From Ligustrum vulgare (lineage: Eukaryota > Streptophyta > Magnoliopsida > Lamiales > Oleaceae), in assembly GCA_963555705.1 (NCBI GenBank), contig OY743174.1:59852234-59916233 (forward strand): a DNA stretch of 64,000 nucleotides, written 5' to 3'. The notes under the pieces are model-generated. The model did no database searches. It had not been told where the DNA came from and saw only the letters and a list, made by a program, of their open reading frames with translations. A program made the translations under genes and the position numbers. Below are positions 10,963 through 21,143 of this stretch, piece after piece (position 1 is the stretch's first letter; every line of letters starts with the position of its first letter).

Positions 10963-12229
10963 TCGGCCTCTCAACCCGCCGCCCCTCCTGCTCCGTTTGC
11001 GCGCTGCAGCCACCATCACCATCACCACCGTACACCCCCCATCACGGTGAGACTCCCTTCCCCTTCCCCTTCCCCTTTCACGCCCGCACACAACCACTCA
11101 CGGACGGACACACACACAACACACACATGGAATTTTGTATGTATATATGGAATTGTATGTATATATTGTATTTATATATAATTTCAGTTTGAACTATCAA
11201 GATATAAGGTGTAGATATACATTACTGTGTATGTATATATGTAAAATTTTCAGATTTTCAGATTCTATTTGTATGTAGATTTCGAATTTCAGATATTAGT
11301 TTTTTGTTGAATTTATAACTAAATTGGAAATTGTAATGTATTTTCGAATTTAGGAAATTTAGTTCTAATTAGTGTAACTGATAATTGATTTCAGTTAGTT
11401 TAATTGAAATTTTTGAATGTTGAGTTAATTTGAGATTTTCAAATTTATTGATATTTAGAATATTAATTGAATAATTTGGTAAAGTTAAGTTCTATAATTC
11501 TTACTTTGAGTTTGAATTAATAGATAAGAAAAGCTTTCTAGAGTACATTGGAATTGACTTCTTAATTTCGAATATGGTGTTGTGTGTTGGACCTAGCGTA
11601 AGGAGAAGGAGAGAGAAGTTAACGCGTCTAAGTTTAGGTTTAACACTTTGGGTGAAAGCTCATTTTTCTTGCTGGTAGATCTAGCATCTAGCTGACACTG
11701 TCATTGATGCACTTTCACGTCTCTGGTCTAGTAGATTGATTTAGGACAAGTCATATCAATTTCTATGAAATCACATTTGAAAGATATAAATGTATTTTGC
11801 TTTTAACTCTATTTTTTATTTTTTCTACAATTTATTAAGTAAAACGTGACATTCACTTATAAATTTGCTCAAATTTGTTATAGGTGTAACTTTGAAGATG
11901 GACCGAATTTTGCGATCTAAAGGTGCGGTTATATTGCGGGATGAAGTTGATATTCCCGTAGTAAAATATTTCTTTTGTCAAATGATGATGTTCTTTTGCG
12001 AATTTGTTAAACATTATCAACACTTTCTTTCGTGGATTTTTTATTCTGTATTGTGGATTTATTAGACATTATCAAGACTTTATTTTGTATGGATTTGAAA
12101 ATTCATAATGTATTTACTTTTATTTTTTATTTAAAGTACCATTTCAATGAAGTAATTACAAAAATTTGAGTTTTATAAATAATTTGTTCAATAATATTTA
12201 AAAAAAGAAATATATATATATATATATAA
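10963..12229. other. Interior of the CACTA-like element, no clear gene
   Basis: 10963-11060 is a G/C-rich, Pro/Ser-rich-coding stretch ending at a good donor (ATCACGGTGAGAC) and could be a captured exon. 11560-11760 and 11880-11965 look like 5'-leader or short exons (e.g. GTGTAACTTTGAAGATGGACC) separated by AT-rich DNA. I cannot join them into a gene. Confidence 0.35.
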
Positions 12230-13079
12230 AACAGCGTTCAAAAAACGTTGCAAAAGGGTCTACGGCAACACTCAATAAATGTTGCAAAAGGTTGAGTTAA
12301 AAGTTTTTGCAACACTTAAAAAACGTTGCAAAAGGGTCTACGGCAACACTTAAAAAACGTTGCAAAAGGTCTACCGCAACACTTAAAAAACGTTGCAAAA
12401 AGTTTTTTCTCTACGACAACACTGCGATTTGCAACACTTGCCAAACGTTGCAAAAACCTTTTGGCAACATTTTTTGAGTGTTGCAAAAGGCAACACTACG
12501 GTACCGTAGCACTCAGGAAATGCTTGAATGATTCGAGTTCAATGCTTTTCTTTATTCTTATTTATCCTCATATAAAGAGTGGTTCATATAACGAGAGAGA
12601 TAATGAAAAAGAAAGGGGTGCTTTTTTATTCCTATTTTTCCGTACATAAGAGCATAAACATACTTTTTCATAAAAAGAAAAGACTACTTTTTTCTATAAT
12701 AATAAATCTCAACCATCCAAAAATAGTCAAGTCCACAATTTTTTACTTTTCAAACCACTTTTTAACCATACGATTTCCCAAAACTACTATTCAAAACTCA
12801 CTTTTTCAAAAACTATGGAAATCAAACAAGGGCTCAATAAAGAGCATCTTCCATATAATAGAGAGTATCTTTAAATTTAAAAAAGCAAAATTTTTTACAC
12901 ACTCAACGAAGTATTTACTTTTAGCTCTTTATTTTACTTTCTCAAAAGAATATGTATTGTATTTCCTTATTTGTAGTTACTATATAAACTATATATATTT
13001 ACAAGACAATGATCAAGGAAATCAAATATTTAATATTAAAGAAAGTTAATGTATAAAGCTTTGAGAATTGAAATTCTTC

Positions 13080-14375
13080 GAACGCATTTAACAATAGTGA
13101 GTGAGGGAGCTTTTTGGAGACTCAAACCCACTATTTAAATTAAAAGGGTTAATTGCATAAAATACTTAATTAACATACAAAAACTCACTTTTACTACACA
13201 AAAAATAAAATTTGAAAAATACTTCATCTTTTTCACCACTTTGTAATCAACCATATGCTCCCCCAAACAGCCAGCCAGTCAATCGTCGTTGCTACCCAGA
13301 GTTTGGTCCAAGGACCTCCTGGATGTCGCGGTCCTGCTGGTAGTGTTATTTACCAGGTTGGCCGCCTGGAGATCGGAGATTGTAAAATGGCAATCTCCTT
13401 CCTTCACTTGCTTCGGTCGTTGAAGCACCTCTTTCTTTTCCCAGCTTCTTGTCCACAATTTTGAGCACTGCTTCACAGATTTTTTTTTTTTTTTTGCCTT
13501 TGTTCTGCCTGACTTACATAGAATTATTTTCTTCCACTGCCTTGCTTCTACCTCGGTTCACTAGCTTCTATGCAGTCACGGATTTTTCACTTCTTGGCTT
13601 CCAGTCAACGATTTTTACCCTTCGGTCAGTTTCACAGCTTTTGGCCTCTTTTGAACTGATTTCTTCACTTTCCAGCCACCACCATTTTTGGCAACCTCGG
13701 TCACTGACTTTGTTTCCCAACCTCAGTTCTTAAATTTTCCACCCGGCTTCCTGCTTTGGGGTTCACAGCTTCTGCAGATTTTTCGATTGGGAACTGAGAG
13801 ATGGCGTAGTTACTGGAACGAAGAAGGTAGCGGTGAGTGACAGAGATGATGGGATGGTGGAGGAGAAGAAATTGATCCATTCCATCAAAGTGACATTTGA
13901 ATGTGAAAAATTGTAGTGAAATAATGTACGAAAAATGTTTGATTTTATGGCAGAGACAAAGTATCGTAAAAATTTGTAAAAGTATCAAAACATGATACTA
14001 AAAGAAAGTGAATGAAATCTATTTGATTTTATGTCAGAGATAAAGTATCATAAAAATTTGTGAAGTATCAAGTTGTGATACTAGAAAAATTTAAAAAGTA
14101 TCATAAGTATCATATTGTGATACTAAAAAAAATTGAAAATGTATCATAAGTATTATATTGTGATACTAAAAAAATTGAAAAGTATCATAAGTATCATAAT
14201 GTGATACCAACATAATCATACGTTTCATACTCTGATACTAATATATTTAAAAAGTATCATAAGTATTTTTCAAGTTTTAAGATTTTATTATAAGTAATTT
14301 TCAAGTTTTATAAAATGTAAGTAAATTTCAATTTAGTCCGTAAAAGTAAAGTATTTTTATGAAGAGTCCAAATTA
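13080..14375. other. Insertion-like block unique to duplication copy 2
   Basis: Copy 1 passes directly from GAAATTCTTC (about 2670) to TTAAAATTAAAATG (about 2691). Copy 2 has about 1.3 kb extra between the equivalents. 13250-13830 is G/C-richer with short frames but no recognisable protein. 13920-14260 is dominated by repeats. I found no clean termini. Confidence 0.45.
14020..14260. repeat. Tandem-like AAGTATCATAAGTATCAT / GTGATACTAAAA repeats
   Basis: About five imperfect units of 45-60 bp combine AAAGTATCATAAG with TTGTGATACTAAAAA. The two motifs are partly complementary (GTATCA / TGATAC), so each unit can form a small hairpin. Confidence 0.7.
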
Positions 14376-15034
14376 AATTAAAATGTTAAATTAAAGAGTT
14401 CGTTGGAGTCGAATTTTAAGGGCCAACTCTCTAAATTAAAAAGCATTGTGAGCCTTTATGTTGGTTCCCTAACGGATTCGCATAACGAGAGAAACGAGAA
14501 AAACTAGTTGTACCTTTATTTATTCGTATTTATCATTATTATACGTATAATAAAGTTATTTCCTAGAATGAGACTGACAAAAGCAAGCTGCGGATAAAGG
14601 AGAATATTTACACATGAAAAATGCTAAATGATCAACATATTTGAACAACTTAGTGGACAGTACATTCACATAGGGATGTGAATCTCATCCCTCATGTGAG
14701 TGTGTTGTTCACCTTGTTATTCATATGTATTGTTCACGTAGCATTATTCTTTACACATTCATCATTTTCTGCTTTTCATGCTATACGACTTATCATATCC
14801 CTATATATAGAACATGGTATGATAAAGAGGGACTCATAGAGTGAGAGAGATAAGGAAGAAGTAGAGGCGTTGACACATCGCAAAATGGTATATACATTCA
14901 TCCTTGTATTGAAATTTTACGTTTGTATCAAGTTCATGTTGATTATAGTTTAAAAAAAAATATATATATATATCTTTTCAATTCAAATATATGTAAATAC
15001 ATTTGTTCCTACAACTAAGTATGGTTTTGCGCAG

Positions 15035-16363
15035 AGCAATTACGAGATACCCGCGCGGAAGCTTACTATTGCGCTGATAGATAACGAACGATGCTGGCAA
15101 TGGACTCAACTGGAAGACTGCGACAGGTTGTGTCTGTCTCTCTTTCTAATGAAGTCAATAAGTTTGTCCCGTCTCTAACAGTGTAGACGAGGCGGTTTAA
15201 ATTAACAATACTCACCTTCATGAACAAATGCTTATGGTTAATGCCTTAAGTACAGAAGAGTTTAACAGATGGGTTCACAGATGACTATGTGTCCAGATTG
15301 TGTGCGTTGGTTTGGAAGAACACGTGGGACCCAAAAAAAAAAAAAAAACAGATGTTTGGCATGCGTGTATCTGCGAGATTTTCTGTGAAAGTTGCATGTA
15401 CATGTAGCACAGTTGAATGCTTGATGAACAATTTGTATATTTCAGTGATGATGATGAGCAATTTTTATCTTGGTTGCCATCTATATATGTGTAGGACTGA
15501 GGTGGCCGAACTCCTGAACGTACGCACGCTTGATATTAAGGGCTTCTTAGATGTAAAATCCTGGCTGTTGAAAAATGGGGCTAAAATGTGGCCTAATTTT
15601 GTTGAAATTGGAAGACAAAAGCTAGTCAAAAGGAGCCAACTTTTGACAAAAGACATGGAGCTAAAATGTGGCCTAATTTTGTTGAAAATTTGTCATGCAT
15701 GCTTGTGAATTTTGCCTATAAATAGAAGGCTAAAATTCACTTGTAATACACCACCACAACAAAGAGTGATCTTGTGTAGAGAGCAACACAAGAGAGACAT
15801 TTCACAAAATAGGGAGAAAAGTGAGTTGGAGAGAATAGCCTTTGCATAGGCAGATAAAAATACAGTGTAGTATTTTTGTACTCCTCATATTTCGAGTTAG
15901 TGAAATATATTGGTGTGGGTCCGTGGACGTAGGCAAATTGCTGAACCACGTAAATCTTTGTGTTTCGTATTTGCATTTTATTTTTGCGTATTTATATTTT
16001 CTCAGTCCAATTTATTTGTGTCACATCGATCCTGGGCGGGATTAGTTGCGTCCTAATTCCCAACACTGGCCTGCGAAAAAATGGTATAATGCGTATCTTG
16101 TGTTCAAGCTCAAAGATAGTACGCGTGGACTCGAGATACTCAAAGCATTAGTTAGGTTTGCTAAAGACATAGGGGATGAAGAAGGTGATGTTGTATACCT
16201 CGATGACGCTTATACTCGGAAAGATGGATTTATGGAGATTCAACTCGGAGATTTCCTCAATAGACCTGGAGATCATGGCAACGTAGAGATGCGACTATAC
16301 GAGACAAGCGAATATTGGAAGTCTGGTCTTCTCGTCAAAGGCATTGAAGTTCGCCCGATCTAG
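15035..16363 (+). pseudogene. PP2/Nictaba-like lectin gene split by a solo LTR (copy 2)
   Basis: Two exons are clear. Exon 15035-15126 (acceptor GCGCAG, donor at 15127) encodes SNYEIPARKLTIALIDNERC followed by WQW, matching the PP2 region around the usual IxWGxDxRYW motif. Exon 15495-16363 (acceptor GTGTAG) begins TEVAELLNVRTLDIKG and joins in phase (AG|G codon). It is interrupted at 15566-16065 by a solo LTR. Omitting the LTR and one copy of its 5-bp duplication restores one continuous frame through WYNAYLVFKL, DGFMEIQLGDF and WKSGLLVKGIEVRP to TAG at about 16361. The protein would bind glycans in the cytosol/nucleus or phloem like its family. A possible first exon near 14840-14892 is weak. 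The gene was otherwise intact when hit, so the insertion is probably what inactivated it. Confidence 0.88.
15566..16065 (+). mobile_element. Solo LTR inserted in the PP2 exon
   Basis: This 500-bp unit begins TGTTGAAAAATGG and ends CTAATTCCCAACA, with perfect TGTTG...CAACA termini. It is flanked by the 5-bp direct repeat CTGGC (15561-15565 and 16066-16070). It contains its own TATA box (GCCTATAAATAGAAGG, about 15713-15728) followed by a leader. The ends, TATA and 5-bp duplication define an LTR retrotransposon LTR left by LTR-LTR recombination. Superfamily is not certain; size and ends suit copia. Confidence 0.93.
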
Positions 16364-16855
16364 AACAAGTATTATTATTATGATGCTCTACTATTATAAT
16401 TATAAATAAATAAAACCAACAAGTATCTATTTCATATATATGTTTTTCTTTGTGATTTTTCGTGGGTAAAATACTTGTATGGTTATTGAAATAATACTCC
16501 AGTTTCTATTTAGCATAAACAACCTTCTTCTTCTTCTCCTTTTCTCTCTCTAAAAAAAAAAAAAAAAAAAGAAAAGAAATAATAAGAGAGACCCCCTCTA
16601 CAGTGAGGCCCCCTGTCATGCTCCCTGTATGACTCAAAACCGCAAAAATTGATAAGAGATGGTTTAAGTACTTTTTTTTATAATAAAAAAAGAAAAAGGG
16701 GACTTAAAATGGTAAAATGGGAGTTAGTGATCCAAATTCCAAAACAAATATTATATGGTGATTGGTCCACTCGGTCACGATGAAATTAATTTCAAATTTA
16801 ACTGGAAGGAATTCATACGTTTTTGTAGCAGATATTTTAGGAATGTCTCTATAAT

Positions 16856-16900
16856 GGGTAATTATATGCAAGCTACAAATTTGAATTTCTACACCACATT
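16856..16900 (+). repeat. Mutator-MITE terminal fragment (copy 2)
   Basis: This is the counterpart of 3978-4020 (GGGTAATTATATGCAAGC ... CTACACCACA), shared by both duplication copies. Confidence 0.5.
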
Positions 16901-17075
16901 TTAACTGCTCTTAAAATTTTCAAATTTTATTTAGTGTAAAGGTTATATCCTCAACTTTTTTCATTGAGTCCTTCCATTAATTAACGTATTGCGTCTTTGA
17001 TGTTGATTTATTACATAATATTCTACCTTACTTTGGAATGAGGAAAAAAGGTGTCCGACTTTTCGGTTTATTATT

Positions 17076-17657
17076 TTTTATAAGAATATTGGGGATTAGT
17101 CGCTTTACGCTCTCCTTATGGAGTGTTTTGGAAAAATTAAACTGTTATATTAGCAATAAGGTTTATTATGAGGAGATAAAAATTCGACAAATAAAGTCAA
17201 GTATTATAACGGTACAACAATAAATAATTAACCCTACATGAACTTTTGATGTTCAATAAATAATTGAGCCAACAAGAAAAAATGAAACAACAATATAAAA
17301 TTTACGTACCATCAAAACTTTTTCACTACATAATAAATTATTACAATTATATAAACTTTGCACTCACCAAATCCCTTAAGTATTGTAAGAAAAATAACCA
17401 GACTTTACCACATCTACCAATTTCTACTTCTTTGTACAACTCACAAAGAAACCAAGAAAAACCAATTTGCTAAAATATATTTTTCCTCACAAAACTCTCT
17501 AATCAATGTGTTCTACAATAAAAGAGAATAATACACGTATTTATAGAACTAAATTCACATCTTGGTCAACGGTCCAATTCGACTTGGAGAACTTGTCAAT
17601 TGCACTTCTACCAATTTAATAATTGGCTCAAGTCTAATTCCAGTAGAATAGTACTAT
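17076..17657. other. No gene seen
   Basis: AT-rich sequence with only low-complexity frames. 17649-17657 (tagtactat) is the left target duplication of the following MITE. Confidence 0.5.
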
Positions 17658-18758
17658 GGGTAATTATATTACCACAAAAAAATTTATTTACTACACCACA
17701 TTATAACCACACCACAATTAAAATATATTTTCAATAAATACACCACAACAAATTTACAATAGTACTCTTAATCCTATAAAAACTTTAAAAAAAATATATA
17801 TATTATTGTGGTGTACTCATCATCCCAAATTCTCAATATTTCTCCCCTTTTTCCTCATCATTGCCACCCATTGTTTCTTTAATTACAATTAATTAGGTTC
17901 AAATTTCCATGTTACACATTTTTTAATTGATGTTTGATGGATAATTGAAATAATAAGATATTCAATTTCATATAAACATAGTAGGTGGTTGACTTCTAAA
18001 TACTTGATACACATTTTTAAAAAAAAATAATAGATCCAATTGGAATCATTATTTTTTTTAATACTAGATACAACTGAAAACACAATAGGTGAAATGCAGT
18101 ATGAACACGCAAATATATGTAATTGAAAAACCATAGAATTAGAAAATCGAATATAAAATTTAATTGAAAATCAAATATAATTAAATAATCAAAATCCTGG
18201 GTGACATCAAAATATAGGGAACCTTGAACAATAAAAATCTTTCACTAACCTAAAGTCCTAAACTTTAATTTATGTTAATGTTTGCATGATGTTATTATTT
18301 GAAAACTCATATGAAATTATTGTATTAACATCTATTCTAATTAACTTGGTATTGAAAAGCAAAAATATAAAATAACAAGAAGAACAAGATGATTTAGAAA
18401 AATAAACATAGAGAAGATAAGAGAATATTTGAAAGATGTGATGTATATAAAAATTATTTTTAGTGAGATAATATTAAAAGAATATGTGTGTAATTTTATT
18501 TATGTCTATTTTTATAAATAAAGAAAATATTTTAAATTGTGGTGTAAAAAATAAATTTTTTGGTGGCAATATAGTCATCATAAATATAAAGAAGAAAATA
18601 AAATAAATTTATTTGAAAGATTGTGGTGTATTTAAAAATAGTGAGAGAAAAATAAAAGGATATTTTTGTAATTTCTTTTATATCTATTTTAGTCAATAAA
18701 GAAATCACTTAAAAATGTGGTGTAAGAATTAAATTTTGTGGTGGCAATATAACCACCC
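17658..18758. mobile_element. Mutator-like MITE with 9-bp target duplication
   Basis: Terminal inverted repeats of roughly 45 bp: the left begins GGGTAATTATATTACCAC and the right, on the complement, begins GGGTGGTTATATTGCCACC. Both continue to ACACCACA. A perfect 9-bp direct repeat tagtactat lies at 17649-17657 and 18759-18767, the size made by Mutator-superfamily transposases. The right terminus is present twice: a first GTGGTGTAA...GGTGGCAATATAG end lies near 18540-18575, about 165-180 bp before the real end, so the end region has been duplicated. There is no transposase. The frame at 17889-18134 is not protein-like. Confidence 0.88.
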
Positions 18759-18767
18759 TAGTACTAT

Positions 18768-19198
18768 TAACAAAATGCCTTATTTCATCCATTGGATACG
18801 CAATTAATTAACCAATTGTAGAAAGAACAATTTAATAATTGCCTTCAATTCCAATTCAGTTAGGACACGTATAGAAGAATACCAATTCATTATGATACCG
18901 AGGCAGTTGAATTAGTTATCTTTTTCTCCCATTACAATTAAATCTCCTCCAACTTTTGACAATTTGAGACAATTACCCAATAATAACAAATAAAGATTGA
19001 AGATCTTAAATTCTATTAAAAGGTACCCCAATAAATATAGCATGATATCTTTCTAGTCAACGTAACAGAATTTTATAAAAAGTGCATGAATTATAAGACA
19101 TACGGTGGCCAGACTCGTAGTCCGACATGGATATATTTTTTAATTTTTCTTATATTGTATGTAATAAGTTAAAAATTTACATGAGAGGAGAGAAAAAT
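18768..19198. other. No gene seen
   Basis: AT-rich flank of the MITE. Nothing recognisable. Confidence 0.5.
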
Positions 19199-20124
19199 TG
19201 TAACGACCCAAATATTCGTCATATTATTATATTAAATTATTCATATTTAAAGGGAGACATTTGAAAGTCAAATATAAATTTTAATTTATTTGACTTATTT
19301 AAAGGGACCTATTCGATATTAAATCAGATTTCAAATTTAGTTAACGTAATATCAACGAAAAGTAAATAAGAATACTAAATGTTACTTTGAGTAATTTTAT
19401 CGATTAAATAAATCGATTTTCGATTCCATAATTTGAAAGATATGGATTGAAGTATACGGAGTGTACTTCAAAGGGAAACTAAGAAGCCGACCCAACGTCG
19501 AAAAATAAAAGACCAAAGTTAATCCCTAAATTTGTTGGTCTATAGTAATTAAAGTAATATAATAATATATATAATTTTAAGTTTAGACGTAACATATATT
19601 TTTATATATATATATATATATATATTATTATATTATTTATTAACGATGAATTACTCGTATAGTTTTGGGACGCGTAAATTCTTAGTTTTATTATCTGTCT
19701 TGACTATTTGATAATACCATCATGTAGAGCATTGAATGACCTTTAAAATGGCATATTGTAGACAAGTATTCGATTTATGTACGTGTCTCGAATACTTTAA
19801 TAAAGAAGGTTGGCATTCGAAATGTTATTTTTAAACAGCCTATTTTGACAAGTCGCAACTTTTACTATAGTTGACCATATTGCTTTTCGGCAAGGATACG
19901 ATAAACTAGATCGTGGGTATTTTAGAATGATATATTAAAAGTTCAATTTTGATGATAATAAGAGTACCGAAAATTAAGACCAAAGTAACCATTTGAAAAG
20001 AAATCGAAATAAAAATAGTTTTAAGTAGTAAACTTTGACGAGCTATAACTTTTACCTCGGGTATCGATTTTAGGATCCGAAAATATCATTACGAAGTACT
20101 CGTCGACAACTTCATATTGGCCCC
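19199..20124 (+). mobile_element. Left part of an older interrupted LTR-type element
   Basis: Starts TGTAACGACCCAAATATTCG, a common opening of plant LTRs, and continues AT-rich until it is cut by the Tat insertion at 20125. Its apparent continuation resumes at 36577 with GGGACTAAAAG and a TATA-like CTATAAATAGAACCCC (about 36708-36723). Coding sequence is absent. The far end could not be fixed. Confidence 0.45.
19602..19625. repeat. (TA)n microsatellite
   Basis: A short uninterrupted TA run inside the older LTR-type sequence. Confidence 0.9.
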
Positions 20125-20683
20125 TGTTGAATCCAAGCCCAAAGAGAGGTACAGTGATCCACTAGCAGGGGCCCAATAGAGGCCCAATGGATCTTAACCC
20201 ATGGCTAAGGTCTGAAATATCAGCTTGGGTCAGGTGCCGAGGTGATATGTCAAGAGAACCTCTTTAGCCGAACTGATTTACGTCTGGCCGATGTGCTTTA
20301 TACTCAGCCGGGGCGCTTTACGGCGATGACCAGAAGAGAGATGGAGTCAGAGATGTGACCCAGCCTTTACTAAGATGTGACATGCGCACATTCCCTACGA
20401 AAAGTAGCAATGATTACAGTGAAAAAGCAAGATTCTCTCATCCAAAGGCTAGGGTGGACACACATGTAGAATTCTCCACGTGTCGCAATTTAAGGCAACG
20501 AGTTCGTCTATAAATAGAGGACTCCTCTCACTGTATAAGGGGTTAGTAATCTCTCACTCTAAAAACGATATATTTCTTTCACTCCATTTTCTCTCTTTTA
20601 CACACTTATATTTCTCGCACCCAATATATATTTGCTTAAAATAAGCACTGACTTTGGCATCGGAGCGCAAACGTGAGCCACCT
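20125..20683 (+). repeat. 5' LTR of Tat copy 1, 3'-truncated
   Basis: Aligns without gaps to 35901-36459, with roughly 20 substitutions counted by eye over 559 bp (about 3.6%). It stops at GAGCCACCT, while the 3' LTR continues for another 112 bp to GTTAACA. The missing end and the expected primer-binding site have been replaced by GTGGGAAACCATACTGC. Confidence 0.9.
20477..20527 (+). promoter_or_regulatory. LTR promoter: G-box and TATA box
   Basis: A CACGTG G-box (20477-20482) lies about 35 bp upstream of TCTATAAATAG (20517-20527). The 3' LTR has the same TATA box (36293-36303) and two CACGTG cores. In the 5' LTR the first core has mutated to CACATG. G-boxes are bound by bZIP/bHLH factors in light and ABA responses; that this LTR is so regulated is inference. 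Confidence 0.7.
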
Positions 20684-20789
20684 GTGGGAAACCATACTGC
20701 TAACCACGAAAACGCATGATGAAAAGCCACACATAGAAAGGAAGTCCTAAAAAATGGTGGGTAACCTCTTGCAAAAGAGCGGAGAACTG

Positions 20790-21090
20790 TAAAGTTTTGA
20801 AATATAAGTTTGGTAATCTTGAAAAAGGCTTAAAACTTTGAAATATAAGTTTGGTACCTTTGAGAAAGGCTTAAAACTTTGAAACATAAGTTTGGTAACC
20901 TTGAAAAAGGTAGAAAACTTTGAAACATAAGTTTGGTAACCTTGAAAAAGGCTTAAAACTTTGAAACATAAGTTTGGTAACCTTGAAAAAGGCTTGAAAC
21001 TTTGAAACACAAGTTTGTTCACCTTGAAAAAGGCGTATAACTTTGAAATATAAGCTTAACAACCTTGAAAAAGGCTCGAAGCATTGAGAC
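20790..21090 (+). repeat. 41-bp tandem repeats in the Tat leader
   Basis: About seven units of the form AACTTTGAAACATAAG...GGTAACCTTGAAAAAGGC repeat with a 41-bp period (anchors at 20881, 20922, 20963, 21004). Outer units are more diverged. They lie between the LTR and gag and give rise to spurious repetitive minus-strand frames. Confidence 0.95.
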
Positions 21091-21143
21091 AGAAGTCCAT
21101 TTATCCTTGAAAGATAAACCAAAGCCAAAAAATTTCTCTGAAC

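Larger units (their letters stand above)
9131..12511. mobile_element. CACTA-like element with foldback subterminal repeats
   Basis: The left end starts CACTACAACAAAAAATGG, a classic CACTA terminus. Both subterminal regions (about 9155-9545 and 12230-12500) are crowded with direct and inverted copies of TTTTGCAACGTTT / AAACGTTGCAAAAGG, which resemble the transposase-binding arrays of En/Spm elements. The insertion point is shown by comparison with duplication copy 1 (about 1995-2017), where the flanks are nearly continuous. The right terminus is degenerate, with a 14-bp palindrome CTACGGTACCGTAG at 12495-12508. I find no clean 3-bp target duplication. No transposase is visible. The interior carries an LTR-like fragment and G/C-rich gene-like pieces, so the element is non-autonomous and chimeric. 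Confidence 0.65.
8945..17075 (+). repeat. Segmental duplication, copy 2 (PP2 locus, expanded)
   Basis: This is the partner of 1840-4185. The extra length comes from the CACTA-like element (9131-12511), a block present only here (about 13080-14375), the solo LTR in the PP2 exon (15566-16065) and the PP2 upstream region that copy 1 has lost. It keeps the same orientation as copy 1, so this is a tandem-type duplication with about 4.8 kb of retroelement debris between copies. Confidence 0.85.

Noticed and set aside
12326..12649. 107-codon frame with repeated HLKNVAK
   Set aside because: Translation of CACTA subterminal repeats running into duplicated non-coding DNA.
14840..14892. Candidate first exon of PP2 copy 2 ending AAAATG|GTATAT
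   Set aside because: The donor and phase would fit, but an in-frame TGA lies just upstream and no start codon is convincing, so it is not annotated.
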